The position numbers and the translations under genes were made by a program. Below the pieces are notes generated by a model. That model was given only the letters and a program-made list of their open reading frames with translations. It was not told the DNA's origin and made no database searches. A DNA stretch of 64,000 nt, taken from assembly GCF_026410925.1 (NCBI RefSeq), contig NZ_CP112972.1:1922001-1986000 (forward strand), given 5' to 3'. The DNA comes from Halovenus salina. Lineage in GTDB: Archaea; Halobacteriota; Halobacteria; Halobacteriales; Haloarculaceae. Shown in pieces: positions 25,874 through 35,563 of this stretch (the stretch's first letter is position 1; each line of letters starts with the position of its first letter).

Positions 25874-26082
25874 ACGCTGTTCTTGGGCGTGTTCTCTTTT
25901 ATACCTTCGTCCGGCCGTGTTTTTCGACCGGTGCGTTTTGTGGCGTGTGTCACTCTCCAGTCCGTCCCGAACCGACCGCACATTCGTATGCCGCGTGATT
26001 CACTCCCTGCCTGCCTCGTTCCGTTGCTTGCGGGCCGCTCGCGTCGCGGCCTCCAGTCGGTCGGCCTCGCTCTCGCTGGATG

Positions 26083-29000
26083 TTACTCTCCGACGGCCTC
26101 CTCCACTATCTCGATTTCCTCGTCGGTCAGCCCGTACAGTTCGTAGACGATTTGGTCGATGAGGTCGTCGGTTCGCTCGATTTTCGCCTCCAGTTCCTCG
26201 GCGCGGGCTTTCGTCTCCCGGTAGCTCGCCAGCCCCTCCGCGACGTCGGCCACCGCGGGGAGGGTCAGCTTCCGCAGGCGGTCGACCAGCGAATTGGTCT
26301 TCGTCGCCGTCTCGCGGAACTCCGCGAAGCCGCCGGCCTCCTCGACGGCCACCGGGACGAACGCCTCCACGAGGTCGGCCTCGGTCTCGGTGAGGTCGGT
26401 CACCCGCAACGCCGGCAGCGGCTCGGTCTCGGCATACCCCCACCGGTCGGTCTCGGGGTCGTCCCCGCCGTAGTCGTCGCGTCGGGCACCCTCCAGTTGT
26501 GCCTCCTCGGGCTTGTACCGCGCCGTGAGCCGAATCTCGACGGTGGTCGACGACTCCCGGACCACCTCGCAGTCGCCCACGCGGAGGTTCGGGTGCTCCT
26601 CTGTGGTCCGCTGGAGGATGGAGTCGGCCGCGCCCTCCGGGGGCTGGGTCAGGCCGATGTCTGCGAGAGTTTGACCTTCATTATATGCTCCGAAGTAGTC
26701 TATTAAATCCAAATTTAATTTATCGTGCTCTGTTCTCAAAATTATCATACATTCTGATAAAATTATCGCATAATTGTATCTATTTCTGGCATTCGAGTCT
26801 TCTTCCTGATAATTATTTAATATTTTAGCACAGTCCGTGATCCTCGTAGGCATCTTTTCTGATAATGAAAATGATATTTCATCACCTACGTAATTGGAGC
26901 CTAACGTTGGCATTGGCAACTGAACAATGTGTCCCCTTTTTACTTGAGCCAAAGCCTCTCCTTCCTCTGGGTTTATTATATTTTGGTAGTACCAATTGAC
27001 AAAACTGGAATTGATGAGAGCAAGTAAAAATAATGGAACATAATTCTCGCTTTTGGGAATTACTATGTGTAGATTATCCCGTGCTATGAATCGTTCATTA
27101 TCCAGTGCCGCGATTAGTGAGTCCCCTGTTTGTCGAATTAATATCTTCTTTTTTACATTGAAGATTTCTGGATCTCGCGGTGCAGCTAACCATTCCCCAT
27201 AGCTAATCCAGTAGTCATTATCCCACTTAATCAAATATCTGCTAATCAGACTTCCTCTAAGTAGTGGCCGGAACGAATCGTCTTCTTTTTGCTCGGAGAC
27301 GTATGGTTTCTCGTCTACAATTTCCTGTGTTTGTGGAGGGTTTCCCTTTCCCTTCTCAAATGGTTTTGTTCCATTGTATATATCACAAACATCTTTCATT
27401 TTCACTGATTCGGAAAACTTTTGTTCAATAGACAATGCTTCTGTGTCGGCAAATATGTTGACTGCTGAGCCTTCTCTGTTTTGAAGGAATTTTTGCTCTA
27501 GCTCTGATTTTGTCACTGTGTTGTCATATCTTCTCTTTTCAACACTAATCGAATTATGATTCTGAATCTCTGTTGAAAATATCAGCGATATTGGCTCAAC
27601 AGTGGCATCCGAAAATACTTCGTGTTCGTACTCAACAACCGAATGAATTGATGTTTGATTAAAAATTAATTCTCTAATATTTGTGAATTTTAGGTTAGTC
27701 AGCCAGGTGTTAGGAACAATCATACCAATCATTCCGCCATGTTTGGATATCTGCGTACACATCTCCATAAACAATAAATATCGGTCTAATTGGTAATCTT
27801 GGTAATCAAAGGTTAGATTGAAGTAGTCCTTTTTTACCTCAGACATCTCTTTTCCGTACGGTGGGTTCTTTACAATTGCATCAAATCCACTCTCCGCCTT
27901 CACCTCCCCGTCGATGTCGAAAAACACCTCGGGGAACTCCAGTTCCCAGTGGAAAAACGCCTCCTCCTCGGCGGTCGCCTGCGCGCTCTGGAACCAGTCG
28001 GTCTCGGCAATCTCGGCCCACTCTTCGTCGTCCTCGATAGCGCCGGCCATCTCCCGGTAGGCGTCCTCGGGCACGTCCAGGCCGAAGGCCTCGGCGGTGT
28101 GGACGTTCGCCAGCTCGAACAGGCGCTGGTAGAGCGGGTCGGCGCGGATGTCGTCGTAGATCTCTTCCATCGAGTGGATGTCCGCGAGCGTCTCGTTGTC
28201 GATGTCGAGCAACTCCTGCATCCGGTCCATCACGTGGTCGAGGGTCCGCCGCCGGGTGCGGTCGAAGGCCTCGAACAGCGTCAGTTGCCCCGCGGCCTCC
28301 TCGTCGCCGTCCGAGAGCACCTCCGTGATGTCCGACCCCACCAGCGAGTTCCCCGTCTTGAGGTGGTGGTCGAGGAAGGCAAGGGGCTGGTCCGCGGCCA
28401 GCGTTTCGAGCCACATCGACAGCTTCCCAAGCTCGACGGCCATCCCGTTGATGTCGACGCCGTAGATGCACTCCTTGGCGATTGTCCGCCGGAGGTCCTG
28501 CTCGTCGTAGGACTGTATCTCCTGCTCGCGGACCACCTCCATCACCTGCTCGGTCAGGTATCCCGTCGCGCTCGTCAGGAAGTGGGCGCTCCCCATCGCC
28601 GGGTCGAGTATCTTCAAATCGAGCACCGACTGCCAGAACCGCCGGAAGTACTCCGCCTCGCCCGGCTCCAGCCCGTCCGCGGCGAGGTCGTCTCTGATGT
28701 CTTCAAGCAGCGGGTCGACGGTCTCCTCGACGATGTAACTCACCACGTAGTCGGGGGTGTAGTACGCCCCCGTCGCCTTGCGCTCGCCGTCGTCGTTGAC
28801 CACGTAGAGGCCGCCGGCCTCGACGGTCTCGACCGCATCGGCGACGCTGACCTCCGTCGCAGGTTTCCAGACCTGGCCGCCGTCGGCGGCGACCGCGGCG
28901 TACTCCTCGGGCGCGACGTGGAACCCGTGTTCGAGCAGCCCCTCGTAGATACTCCCCAGATGGCGGGTGTCGAGGTCGGCGTAATCCGCAAGCACGAACG

Positions 29001-30216
29001 AGCCGTCCGTTTCGGTGGTCCCGAGCCGGTAGACCACCTCGGCGACGTATCTGTCTGCGACCTCGTGCTCTGCGAGGAAGGCGTGGTTTTCGTCGTCGAA
29101 CAGCCCGCCGTTGTAGGGCGGAATCCCCAGCTCCTCGTTGCCCTCGTCGACCAAATCGAAGAGGTTGCCGAGCCGGTTCCACATTGTCGTCGAGTACTCG
29201 CTGTAGGTGTCGAACCCCTCGCCGGCGCTAATCTCGTCGTGAATCTCTGAACGCAGTTGTGTCAGACTGAAATTCTCCTCGTACTCCGCGACCTGCTCGG
29301 GCGATTCTGGGTGTATCAGGTCACGAGATTCCGCGTAGAGGACGAACATCAGCCGGTACAACAACACGAGCGACTGCTCTTTGAGTTCGGTCAGCGCGGC
29401 CTCGTCGTCGGGGTCGATGTCGAGGTCGTTGGTCGCGACGAATCCCTCGCCGAGCACTCTGAGCGCGGTGAACACGTTGTCTTGGAGGTCCGACCCGAGT
29501 TCCTGAGCCGCGGTCTCGCTCTCGGACCAGACCGTATCCAGAAACGACGTGCCGGCCGTCTCGGCGAACGCTTCGGGCCGGAAGAACACGTAGAAGTATT
29601 TGAACGCCTCCAGGTCGCCCGATTCTAGCAGCTCCGGCAGGTCGACCTCGTAGTACGTCTCGGTGGCGTAATCTTTGGTCCCGTAGAGCCGCCACTTGCG
29701 CCCGTCGGTGAGAATCCCCCACCGGAGCCCCTCCGGCGTCTTGTCGAGATAGTACTTAATCTGCTGAGAGGCGTCGTAGTACGACCTGTTTTCGGCGAAC
29801 CGCTGGCCGAAGTCGGCGTTCCACTGTTTCGCTTCGAGCACCGCCGAGGCGAGGTTGTACATCGCTCCGGCGTCGCCTTTCTTCTTTTGCAGTGCCGCTC
29901 CCCGGCGCGTATCGCCGGACTCGAACAGCAGTCGGTCGTTGTACCCTTCGCCGCCCGGCAGCGTCGTCTCGGACATCATGCCGAATCCGAGCGCGTCGAG
30001 GACCTCCTCTATCCAGATATCGAGCAGTTCGTCTTCGTTGTACGAGGCAAGCAGCGACCCCTCGATCTCCCATAGCTCCTGTAGCTCCTCGAAGGCCTCC
30101 TGTGCGGCCTCGTCACAGTCCCAGGCGTCGAGGTCGTCGACGCGCTCGTCGAGATAGTAGCCCGCAAACAGGTTCGCGTTGTGATATGGCGTCGTCTGGA
30201 GGGTTGCCTGGCTCAT
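26083..30216 (-). CDS. Single-chain restriction-modification enzyme (type IIG-like, Eco57I-type methyltransferase)
   Basis: 1,377 residues. The N-terminal part carries a nuclease-like pattern, NDRLLFES ... LEAKQWNADF (about 93-133, PD-(D/E)xK type), then a helical linker. The adenine methyltransferase core follows: SAM motif ILDPAMGSAHFL (about 535-546) and catalytic NPPYGK (about 783-788). Next are a target-recognition region and a C-terminal helical end (AEELEAKIERTDDLIDQIVYELYGLT). Such enzymes cut and methylate one DNA site from one polypeptide. DNA from about 26690 to 27890, encoding residues ~775-1175, is visibly AT-rich with phage-like codon use, while both ends are GC-rich. No BREX or DISARM partner genes are nearby. 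Full length, with no internal stop. Confidence 0.88.
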   Translation of the reverse strand: MSQATLQTTPYHNANLFAGYYLDERVDDLDAWDCDEAAQEAFEELQELWEIEGSLLASYNEDELLDIWIEEVLDALGFGMMSETTLPGGEGYNDRLLFESGDTRRGAALQKKKGDAGAMYNLASAVLEAKQWNADFGQRFAENRSYYDASQQIKYYLDKTPEGLRWGILTDGRKWRLYGTKDYATETYYEVDLPELLESGDLEAFKYFYVFFRPEAFAETAGTSFLDTVWSESETAAQELGSDLQDNVFTALRVLGEGFVATNDLDIDPDDEAALTELKEQSLVLLYRLMFVLYAESRDLIHPESPEQVAEYEENFSLTQLRSEIHDEISAGEGFDTYSEYSTTMWNRLGNLFDLVDEGNEELGIPPYNGGLFDDENHAFLAEHEVADRYVAEVVYRLGTTETDGSFVLADYADLDTRHLGSIYEGLLEHGFHVAPEEYAAVAADGGQVWKPATEVSVADAVETVEAGGLYVVNDDGERKATGAYYTPDYVVSYIVEETVDPLLEDIRDDLAADGLEPGEAEYFRRFWQSVLDLKILDPAMGSAHFLTSATGYLTEQVMEVVREQEIQSYDEQDLRRTIAKECIYGVDINGMAVELGKLSMWLETLAADQPLAFLDHHLKTGNSLVGSDITEVLSDGDEEAAGQLTLFEAFDRTRRRTLDHVMDRMQELLDIDNETLADIHSMEEIYDDIRADPLYQRLFELANVHTAEAFGLDVPEDAYREMAGAIEDDEEWAEIAETDWFQSAQATAEEEAFFHWELEFPEVFFDIDGEVKAESGFDAIVKNPPYGKEMSEVKKDYFNLTFDYQDYQLDRYLLFMEMCTQISKHGGMIGMIVPNTWLTNLKFTNIRELIFNQTSIHSVVEYEHEVFSDATVEPISLIFSTEIQNHNSISVEKRRYDNTVTKSELEQKFLQNREGSAVNIFADTEALSIEQKFSESVKMKDVCDIYNGTKPFEKGKGNPPQTQEIVDEKPYVSEQKEDDSFRPLLRGSLISRYLIKWDNDYWISYGEWLAAPRDPEIFNVKKKILIRQTGDSLIAALDNERFIARDNLHIVIPKSENYVPLFLLALINSSFVNWYYQNIINPEEGEALAQVKRGHIVQLPMPTLGSNYVGDEISFSLSEKMPTRITDCAKILNNYQEEDSNARNRYNYAIILSECMIILRTEHDKLNLDLIDYFGAYNEGQTLADIGLTQPPEGAADSILQRTTEEHPNLRVGDCEVVRESSTTVEIRLTARYKPEEAQLEGARRDDYGGDDPETDRWGYAETEPLPALRVTDLTETEADLVEAFVPVAVEEAGGFAEFRETATKTNSLVDRLRKLTLPAVADVAEGLASYRETKARAEELEAKIERTDDLIDQIVYELYGLTDEEIEIVEEAVGE

Positions 30217-30317
30217 CGTCTGCCTTACACCAGCCAGCCGAGTAGTATCAAAGTACTGTTAGCCGTTATCCGGAGCCGAACCGTCTTATTTATCGATCAG
30301 CCAACTGACCGACCCAT

Positions 30318-30752
30318 ATGCTGAACGAATACGGCTACGTCGTCAACGTCGATGCCGCAGTCCTCGGCGACGGCGAGTACCTCCTCATCGAGCGCAGTGC
30401 CGAGGAAGACCACGCCGCTGGCGCGCTCGCCTTCCCCGGCGGCAAGGTCGAACAGTCTCCCGGCGGCGAGAACACCGTCAGCGAGACGGCCAGACGCGAG
30501 GTACGCGAGGAGGTCGGCGTCGAAATCGATGCTGTCGAGTACGTCACCAGCAGGACCTTCGAGGCCGACACCGGAACGCCCTGTCTCAATCTCGTCACCT
30601 GCTGTGAGTACGCCGGCGGCGAGGCCCACCCACGCGAACCCGAAGAGGTCGCCGCGGTCCACTGGCTCACCCCGGCAGAGATTCGCGCACACGAGTCTGT
30701 TCCCCCGTACATCCGTGACTACCTCGACGCAATCGAGAGACACCGCCGCTAG
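30318..30752 (+). CDS. Nudix hydrolase
   Basis: 144 residues. The Nudix box lies at about 40-68: GGKVEQSPGGENTV followed by SETARREVREEVGVE. The core REVREEVGV is exact, but the loop before it is a few residues longer than in the standard motif. Enzymes of this fold hydrolyse nucleoside diphosphates linked to another group, often for clearing damaged nucleotides. It is divergent from the restriction-modification gene; a TATA-like CTTATTTATC lies about 27 nt before the ATG. Substrate unknown. Confidence 0.9.
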   Translation: MLNEYGYVVNVDAAVLGDGEYLLIERSAEEDHAAGALAFPGGKVEQSPGGENTVSETARREVREEVGVEIDAVEYVTSRTFEADTGTPCLNLVTCCEYAGGEAHPREPEEVAAVHWLTPAEIRAHESVPPYIRDYLDAIERHRR

Positions 30753-32284
30753 GACTCCGGTTCGTCGTCGCCTCGCCACCACAGATACCCGCCGAGCGAA
30801 GCCAGCGCCGTCGGCACACCGAAGCCAGGCCCCAGTCCATCCAGGTCTGGTCCGAGTCCGGTTCCGTTCGCTGGTTCCTGGGTCCGGCTGCTGTTCGGGC
30901 CTCCCGTGGGCGCTGAGCCCTCTCTGCTCGCTCCGCCGCCACCGCCGACTCCACCCCCACCACCTCGACCACCACCGCCACCTCCGCCAGCACTTCCGCT
31001 ACGTCTGCCGTCTCCACTACCTCCATCGTCTGGTTGGTCGGCGGGTGTTCCTCCCTGGCCGTCGCCGGAGGTTTCGGTTGCAGTTGCGGTCGGGGTCTCC
31101 ACGCGCCCGTTCTCGAGCTCGGGCGGCCACGCGTCGTGGTGGCCGAGCGTGCCGAGTCCGACCCTGGACCCCTTACTTTTTCCGGTCGGGTCGGCGACGG
31201 TCGGCGAAGACCGCACCGAACTCGTCGGCCCGGTGAACCGCCACGCCTCCTCACCGCTCGCGGCGTCGACGGCGTATAGCGTCTCGGCTCCGGTTCCGAC
31301 GTAGACGGTGCCGTCAGCGACTGTCGGCGACGACTGCACACTTCCCGTCGGCTCGGTGAAGGCCCACACCTGCTCACCAGTCTCGGCGTCGACGGCGTAC
31401 AGCGTTGCGTCGTCGGCCCCGACGTAGACGGTACCCTCGGCGACAGTTGGCGACGACCGGAGCGTGTCTGTCGGCTCGGTGAACCGCCACACCTCCTCGC
31501 CGGTCTTGGCGTCGACCGCATACAGCGCGTCGTCGCTGGCTCCGACGTATACGGTGTCGTCAACGACCGTCGGCGAGGACCGAACCGAGCTCCTGGGCGT
31601 CGAGAACGTCCACGTCTGCTCGCCAGTCTCCGCGTCGAGAGCGTACAGCGTCCCGTCGACGCTGCCGACGTAGACGACTCCCTCTGCGACCGTCGGCGAC
31701 GCGGATATCCCGCCCGCCGGCTCGGTGAACTGCCACGCCTCCTCGCCGGCCTCAGCGTCGACAGCGTACAGATTGCCGTCCATACAGCCGACATAGACGG
31801 TACCGTCGACGACAGCCGGTGACGACGCCCAAATCTGTCCCGACGGCCCGGCAAACGTCCACTTCTCCGTGCCGGTCGCGGCATCGACGGCGTACAGTCG
31901 ACTGTCCATACAACCGACGTAGACTGTTCCGTCGACGACCGTGGGCGAGGACTCGACGCCGTCTCCCGGCTGGGTGAAGGCCCACACCTGCTCGCCCGTC
32001 TCGGCGTCGACGGCGTACAGCTGGCCGTCCATCGTCCCGACGTGGACGGTGCCGTCGACGACTGTTGGCGAGGACTGTATCGCCGCGTCCGGCGCGCTGA
32101 ACGCCCATGCTCGCTCGCCGGTCGCGGCGTCGACCGCATAGAGGTTACTATCGAACGAGCCGACGTAGACGGTCAGCCCCTCGGCGCGTGCACCGGCAGG
32201 GATGGTGAGGACACCGGCTCCGGCGGCTCCGACGACTCCCCGGAGAAACGTCCGCCGTCCCGGCCGACCAGCTCCCTCGTCCAT
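30749..32284 (-). CDS. Tat-exported PQQ-type beta-propeller protein with C-terminal anchor signal
   Basis: 511 residues from the ATG at 32284. A Tat signal is present (RRTFLRGVVGAAGAGVL). About nine to ten repeats of the form SSPTVVDGTVYVGxxDxxLYAVDAxTGExxW form a PQQ-like beta-propeller; the Tyr-Val-Gly and Ala-x-x-Gly pattern is very regular. After it come a Thr/Gly-rich linker, a glycine-only stretch and LGPGFGVPTALASLGGYLWW with a charged tail, which resembles a PGF-CTERM surface-anchoring signal. Likely a cell-surface protein; ligand unknown. It converges on the Nudix gene with a 4-bp overlap. Confidence 0.88.
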   Translation of the reverse strand: MDEGAGRPGRRTFLRGVVGAAGAGVLTIPAGARAEGLTVYVGSFDSNLYAVDAATGERAWAFSAPDAAIQSSPTVVDGTVHVGTMDGQLYAVDAETGEQVWAFTQPGDGVESSPTVVDGTVYVGCMDSRLYAVDAATGTEKWTFAGPSGQIWASSPAVVDGTVYVGCMDGNLYAVDAEAGEEAWQFTEPAGGISASPTVAEGVVYVGSVDGTLYALDAETGEQTWTFSTPRSSVRSSPTVVDDTVYVGASDDALYAVDAKTGEEVWRFTEPTDTLRSSPTVAEGTVYVGADDATLYAVDAETGEQVWAFTEPTGSVQSSPTVADGTVYVGTGAETLYAVDAASGEEAWRFTGPTSSVRSSPTVADPTGKSKGSRVGLGTLGHHDAWPPELENGRVETPTATATETSGDGQGGTPADQPDDGGSGDGRRSGSAGGGGGGGRGGGGGVGGGGGASREGSAPTGGPNSSRTQEPANGTGLGPDLDGLGPGFGVPTALASLGGYLWWRGDDEPES

Positions 32285-32372
32285 ACCGGCCTGTTCGCGG
32301 CCGCGAGCAAAAAGCGCCCCGCGTCGGACCCGACTCCGAGGAGTATAAGCCACTCAGGCGACGACTACCGAT

Positions 32373-32987
32373 ATGGACCCTGAGGACGTTCGCCAGGACT
32401 GGGCCGACCGCTCCGGGAAGTTCTCGCCGACGTACTACGCTCGTCTCGGCCCGAATGAGGTGAGCGAGACGCTCGTCGACGTGCTCTCACACTATGCTGT
32501 CGATTCGGCCGCGGTTCTCGAAGTCGGCTGTGGCTGTGGCCGCCATCTGAACCACCTCCGGGAACACGGGTTCGCGAACCTCACTGGCGTCGATATCAAC
32601 GCCGAGGCATTCGAGGTGATGGACGACCACTACCCCCGTCTCGCCGAGACCGGGAACTTCCACACCGGCGCTATCGAGGACCTGCTCCCGGAGTTCGAGG
32701 ACGACGCCTTCGATGTCGTCTATTCTGTCGAGACACTCCAGCACGTCCACCCCGAGGACACCTGGGTGTTCGAGGACCTGGTCCGCGTCACCGACGACCT
32801 GCTGGTCACCGCCGAGAACGAGGGAAACAGTCCCACGCGGGGCCGGGACAGCGAGGTCAGCTACGTCGACGACGACTTCCCGCTCTATCACCGCAACTGG
32901 AAGGAGGTGTTCGACGACCTCGGACTCGCCCAACTCCTCTGTGAACCGACCGCACGGGATACGATTCGCGTTTTTCGGGGCGTTTGA
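32373..32987 (+). CDS. Class I SAM-dependent methyltransferase
   Basis: 204 residues. Motif I is VLEVGCGCGRHLNHL, motif post-I LTGVDINAEAFEVM, and the catalytic-loop region DVVYSVETLQHVHPED. The small one-domain size suits a small-molecule methyltransferase. The substrate cannot be read from the sequence. It is divergent from the PQQ-propeller gene, with 88 bp between the starts. Confidence 0.9.
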   Translation: MDPEDVRQDWADRSGKFSPTYYARLGPNEVSETLVDVLSHYAVDSAAVLEVGCGCGRHLNHLREHGFANLTGVDINAEAFEVMDDHYPRLAETGNFHTGAIEDLLPEFEDDAFDVVYSVETLQHVHPEDTWVFEDLVRVTDDLLVTAENEGNSPTRGRDSEVSYVDDDFPLYHRNWKEVFDDLGLAQLLCEPTARDTIRVFRGV

Positions 32988-33103
32988 CACTCCACTGCTG
33001 TCACAGCTGGCTCTCCGTTTTGAGGGGGTAACGACCCTTTACCGTCCGGTCTGTCGTGTAACAGAGGGGAACCTATATGTACGACCAGGTGTGTGCCTTG
33101 GAT

Positions 33104-33790
33104 ATGTCCTCCCCACTCGTACAGGCCGTTCGTAGCCGTCTCTCAGTTCGCCCGATACTCCTTTGGGCGGTTTCGCTTGCGTTCGTCGTTGCGGTCACCG
33201 AGGACCTCGTTGTCGTCCTCGCTATCGCCGCCGGGTTTGCCGGCAGCGAGGCTCTCGACGTGCTCGTCGACGTTCCCGGCATCGACGAGCGGTGGGCAAA
33301 GGCGGCCCTCGGGCTGGTGGTGACAGTCGCGGGTGGCGTCTGGCTGTGGGTCGAGCTATCTGGGGCGACGAGCGTGGAGACCGTCTTCCCTGCCCTCGCC
33401 CTCGCCACGGGGCTCTGGCTAACACTCGACGCCCGGGCCGACTTCGTCCAGGGTCGTCGCGTCACCGAACCCGACACCGACGAGATGGAGGCCGGTGAGG
33501 CGATGCTCGCAATGCAACATATCCGCCTGGTCGCAACGGAAATCCAGACTGGACCGAAGACGGTCTCCGAACTGGCGACCGCCTGTGACCTCACCGAGTC
33601 GCGGGTGCGTACCGCAATCGACCTCGCGAGCGAGGACGGGACTGTATACCCTGTCGAAACCGACGCTGACGACCCCCGGTACGCGCTTGATGAACAGAAA
33701 ATCGGCGCTACCGGCGTCGGCCAACTGCTTGGCGGGGGTCTCTGGACGCTCGTGAGCCGTCTCGCCCGGCCACTGGTCGACCAGTTCTGA
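33104..33790 (+). CDS. Membrane protein with C-terminal winged-helix-like domain
   Basis: 228 residues from an ATG at 33104. This start is preferred over the one at 33077 because a TATA-like CCTATATG stands 25-32 nt upstream. Four hydrophobic segments cover the first ~115 residues (ILLWAVSLAFVVAVTEDLVVVLAIAAG, ALGLVVTVAGGVWLWVEL, FPALALATGLWLTL). A soluble tail at about 150-210 (TEIQTGPKTVSELATACDLTESRVRTAIDLASEDGTVYPV) reads as a winged helix. Possibly a membrane-linked regulator. No family name is recognised. Confidence 0.65.
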   Translation: MSSPLVQAVRSRLSVRPILLWAVSLAFVVAVTEDLVVVLAIAAGFAGSEALDVLVDVPGIDERWAKAALGLVVTVAGGVWLWVELSGATSVETVFPALALATGLWLTLDARADFVQGRRVTEPDTDEMEAGEAMLAMQHIRLVATEIQTGPKTVSELATACDLTESRVRTAIDLASEDGTVYPVETDADDPRYALDEQKIGATGVGQLLGGGLWTLVSRLARPLVDQF

Positions 33791-33851
33791 CGCGCCCACG
33801 CTTCGAGGAGTGAGAAACCGTCCGTTCGCCAGCCAGACCCCCGGTGAGCTG

Positions 33852-35330
33852 TTACTCCAACTCTGCCCGGAGCAGTTGATTCACGTCGCCGGGGTCGGCG
33901 CTGCCACCTGTTTTCTGCATGACCTGTCCCACGAGGAAGTTGATAGCGCCGCCCTCGCCGTCGTGGTAGTCTTCGACGGCGTCGGGGTTCTCCTCGATTG
34001 CCGCCTCGACGGCCTGCTGGATTTCGTCGCCACTCGATTTACCGAGCCCTTCCCGCTCAACGACACTGTCGGGGTCTGCTTCCTCGTCGAGCATCTCGCG
34101 CAGGACGGTCTCACGGGCGTTCTTGGCGGTAATCTCGTCGGTCGCGACCAGCTCGATGAGCCGGCTCACTTCGTCTAGGCGGCCCTCGATTTCGGTCACG
34201 CCCATGTCGCGGTAGTTCAGCTCGCCCAGCAGCTCGTCGGCGACCCACGTCGCCGCCAGGTCGGGGTCGAAAGCGGATGCCACGTCCTCGTAGAAGTCGG
34301 CGACCTGCTTGGTAGTGGTGAGCTTGTCCGCGGCCTCGCTGCTCAGGCCGTACGCCGACTGGAACCGCTCACGACGGGCGTCTGGCAGCTCGGGAATGTC
34401 GATCTCGTCCTTCCAGCCCGAGACCCGAAGCGGCGGGAGGTCGGCCTCGCCGAAGTAGCGGTAATCTTTCTCCTCCTCTTTCGAGCGCATCGAGACGGTG
34501 ATACCGCGGGATTCGTCCCAGTGGCGGGTCTCCTGTTCGACGACTCGACCCCGCCGGATGGCGTTTTTCTGTCTGGTCGCCTCGTAGGACAGCGCCTTCT
34601 CTGCGCCCTTGTGACTGGAGATGTTCTTGACCTCCGTGCGGTTTGCCGACTCCAGGGCCTCTTCGGCGATTGTTCCGTCCTCGGCGACGGCCGCTTCCTC
34701 GACGACGGAGAGGTTGGCGTCGATGCGGAGGCTGCCGTCCCGGGATGCGTCGAAGACACCCAGGTATTCGAGCACCTCTTCGAGCTTCGCCAGGAAGGCC
34801 CGGACCTCTCCTGCTCCTCGGAAGTCCGGCTTCGTGACGATTTCGAGCAGTGGCACGCCGGCGCGGTTGTAGTCGACCAGCGTGTAGTCGGCGGTGTCGA
34901 TAGAGCCGCCCTGGTGTTTGAGGCTGCCGGGGTCCTCTTCGAGATGTGCCCGGCGGATGCCGACGGCCCGTCGGCTCCCCTCGACGGAGAACTCGAGCTC
35001 GCCGTCCTGACAGATGGGGTCGTCGTACTGCGTAATCTGGAAGTTCTTGGGCAGGTCGGGGTAGTAGTAGTTCTTCCGGTGGAATCGCGTCTCCTCGGGA
35101 ATCGAGGCGTCGAGCGCTTTACCGACCTTCACGGCGGCCTCGACGGCCGCCTCGTTGAGAACGGGCAACGCGCCGGGCAGGCCGAGACAGACCGGACAGG
35201 TCTGGGTGTTGGGTTCCTCGCTGGGGTCGGTCGAACAGCCACAAAAAATCTTGGTGTCCGTCTCGAGCTGGACGTGGACCTCCAGCCCGATGACCACCGC
35301 GAGGTCGTCCTGTTCCTGTGCTTGTGCCAT
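33852..35330 (-). CDS. gatB: Aspartyl/glutamyl-tRNA amidotransferase subunit B
   Basis: 492 residues, the family length. Part of the GatCAB complex that converts Asp-tRNA(Asn) or Glu-tRNA(Gln) to the amidated form, needed because Archaea lack GlnRS. The opening VVIGLEVHVQLETDTKIFCGCSTD with its Cys pair, later CPVCLGLPGALPVLN, DYNRAGVPLLEIVTKPDFR and the C-terminal GatB/YqeY domain ending in NFLVGQVMQKTGGSADP are all canonical. The start ATG at 35330 matches the family. Confidence 0.96.
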   Translation of the reverse strand: MAQAQEQDDLAVVIGLEVHVQLETDTKIFCGCSTDPSEEPNTQTCPVCLGLPGALPVLNEAAVEAAVKVGKALDASIPEETRFHRKNYYYPDLPKNFQITQYDDPICQDGELEFSVEGSRRAVGIRRAHLEEDPGSLKHQGGSIDTADYTLVDYNRAGVPLLEIVTKPDFRGAGEVRAFLAKLEEVLEYLGVFDASRDGSLRIDANLSVVEEAAVAEDGTIAEEALESANRTEVKNISSHKGAEKALSYEATRQKNAIRRGRVVEQETRHWDESRGITVSMRSKEEEKDYRYFGEADLPPLRVSGWKDEIDIPELPDARRERFQSAYGLSSEAADKLTTTKQVADFYEDVASAFDPDLAATWVADELLGELNYRDMGVTEIEGRLDEVSRLIELVATDEITAKNARETVLREMLDEEADPDSVVEREGLGKSSGDEIQQAVEAAIEENPDAVEDYHDGEGGAINFLVGQVMQKTGGSADPGDVNQLLRAELE

Positions 35331-35540
35331 TGTCCGCGATTCGACGTGCTGGGGCTAAAGCCTGACGACACCGCTTGAGCCGCGTTTCCGGCGAGGTCGA
35401 CAGCGGACCGAGAACTGAAACGTCTCTCCTCGGATAGCCGGCTGTTCCACTCCTCAGTATCGCTCTGTCTGTCGATACCACAAACCGAAACTAAAGAGCG
35501 AGCGACCAGGAGCGAACGCCGTTTCGACGGAGGTTTGAGT

Positions 35541-35549
35541 AGGAGGTGA
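35541..35549 (+). promoter_or_regulatory. Strong Shine-Dalgarno sequence for the HD-domain gene
   Basis: AGGAGGTGA, complementary to the archaeal 16S rRNA 3' end, 14 nt before the GTG at 35564. It supports the GTG start and implies a leadered mRNA, in contrast to the many leaderless genes nearby. Confidence 0.65.
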
Positions 35550-35563
35550 GATAAATTGGGTTT

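Noticed and set aside
26690-27890. An unrelated gene inserted inside the restriction enzyme
   Set aside because: The reading frame continues across both borders, and the segment contains the expected NPPY and target-recognition positions.
26083-30216. BREX PglX or DISARM methyltransferase
   Set aside because: None of the other BREX or DISARM genes (PglZ, BrxC, DrmA/B/C) are in the window, and the N-terminus has a nuclease-like pattern.
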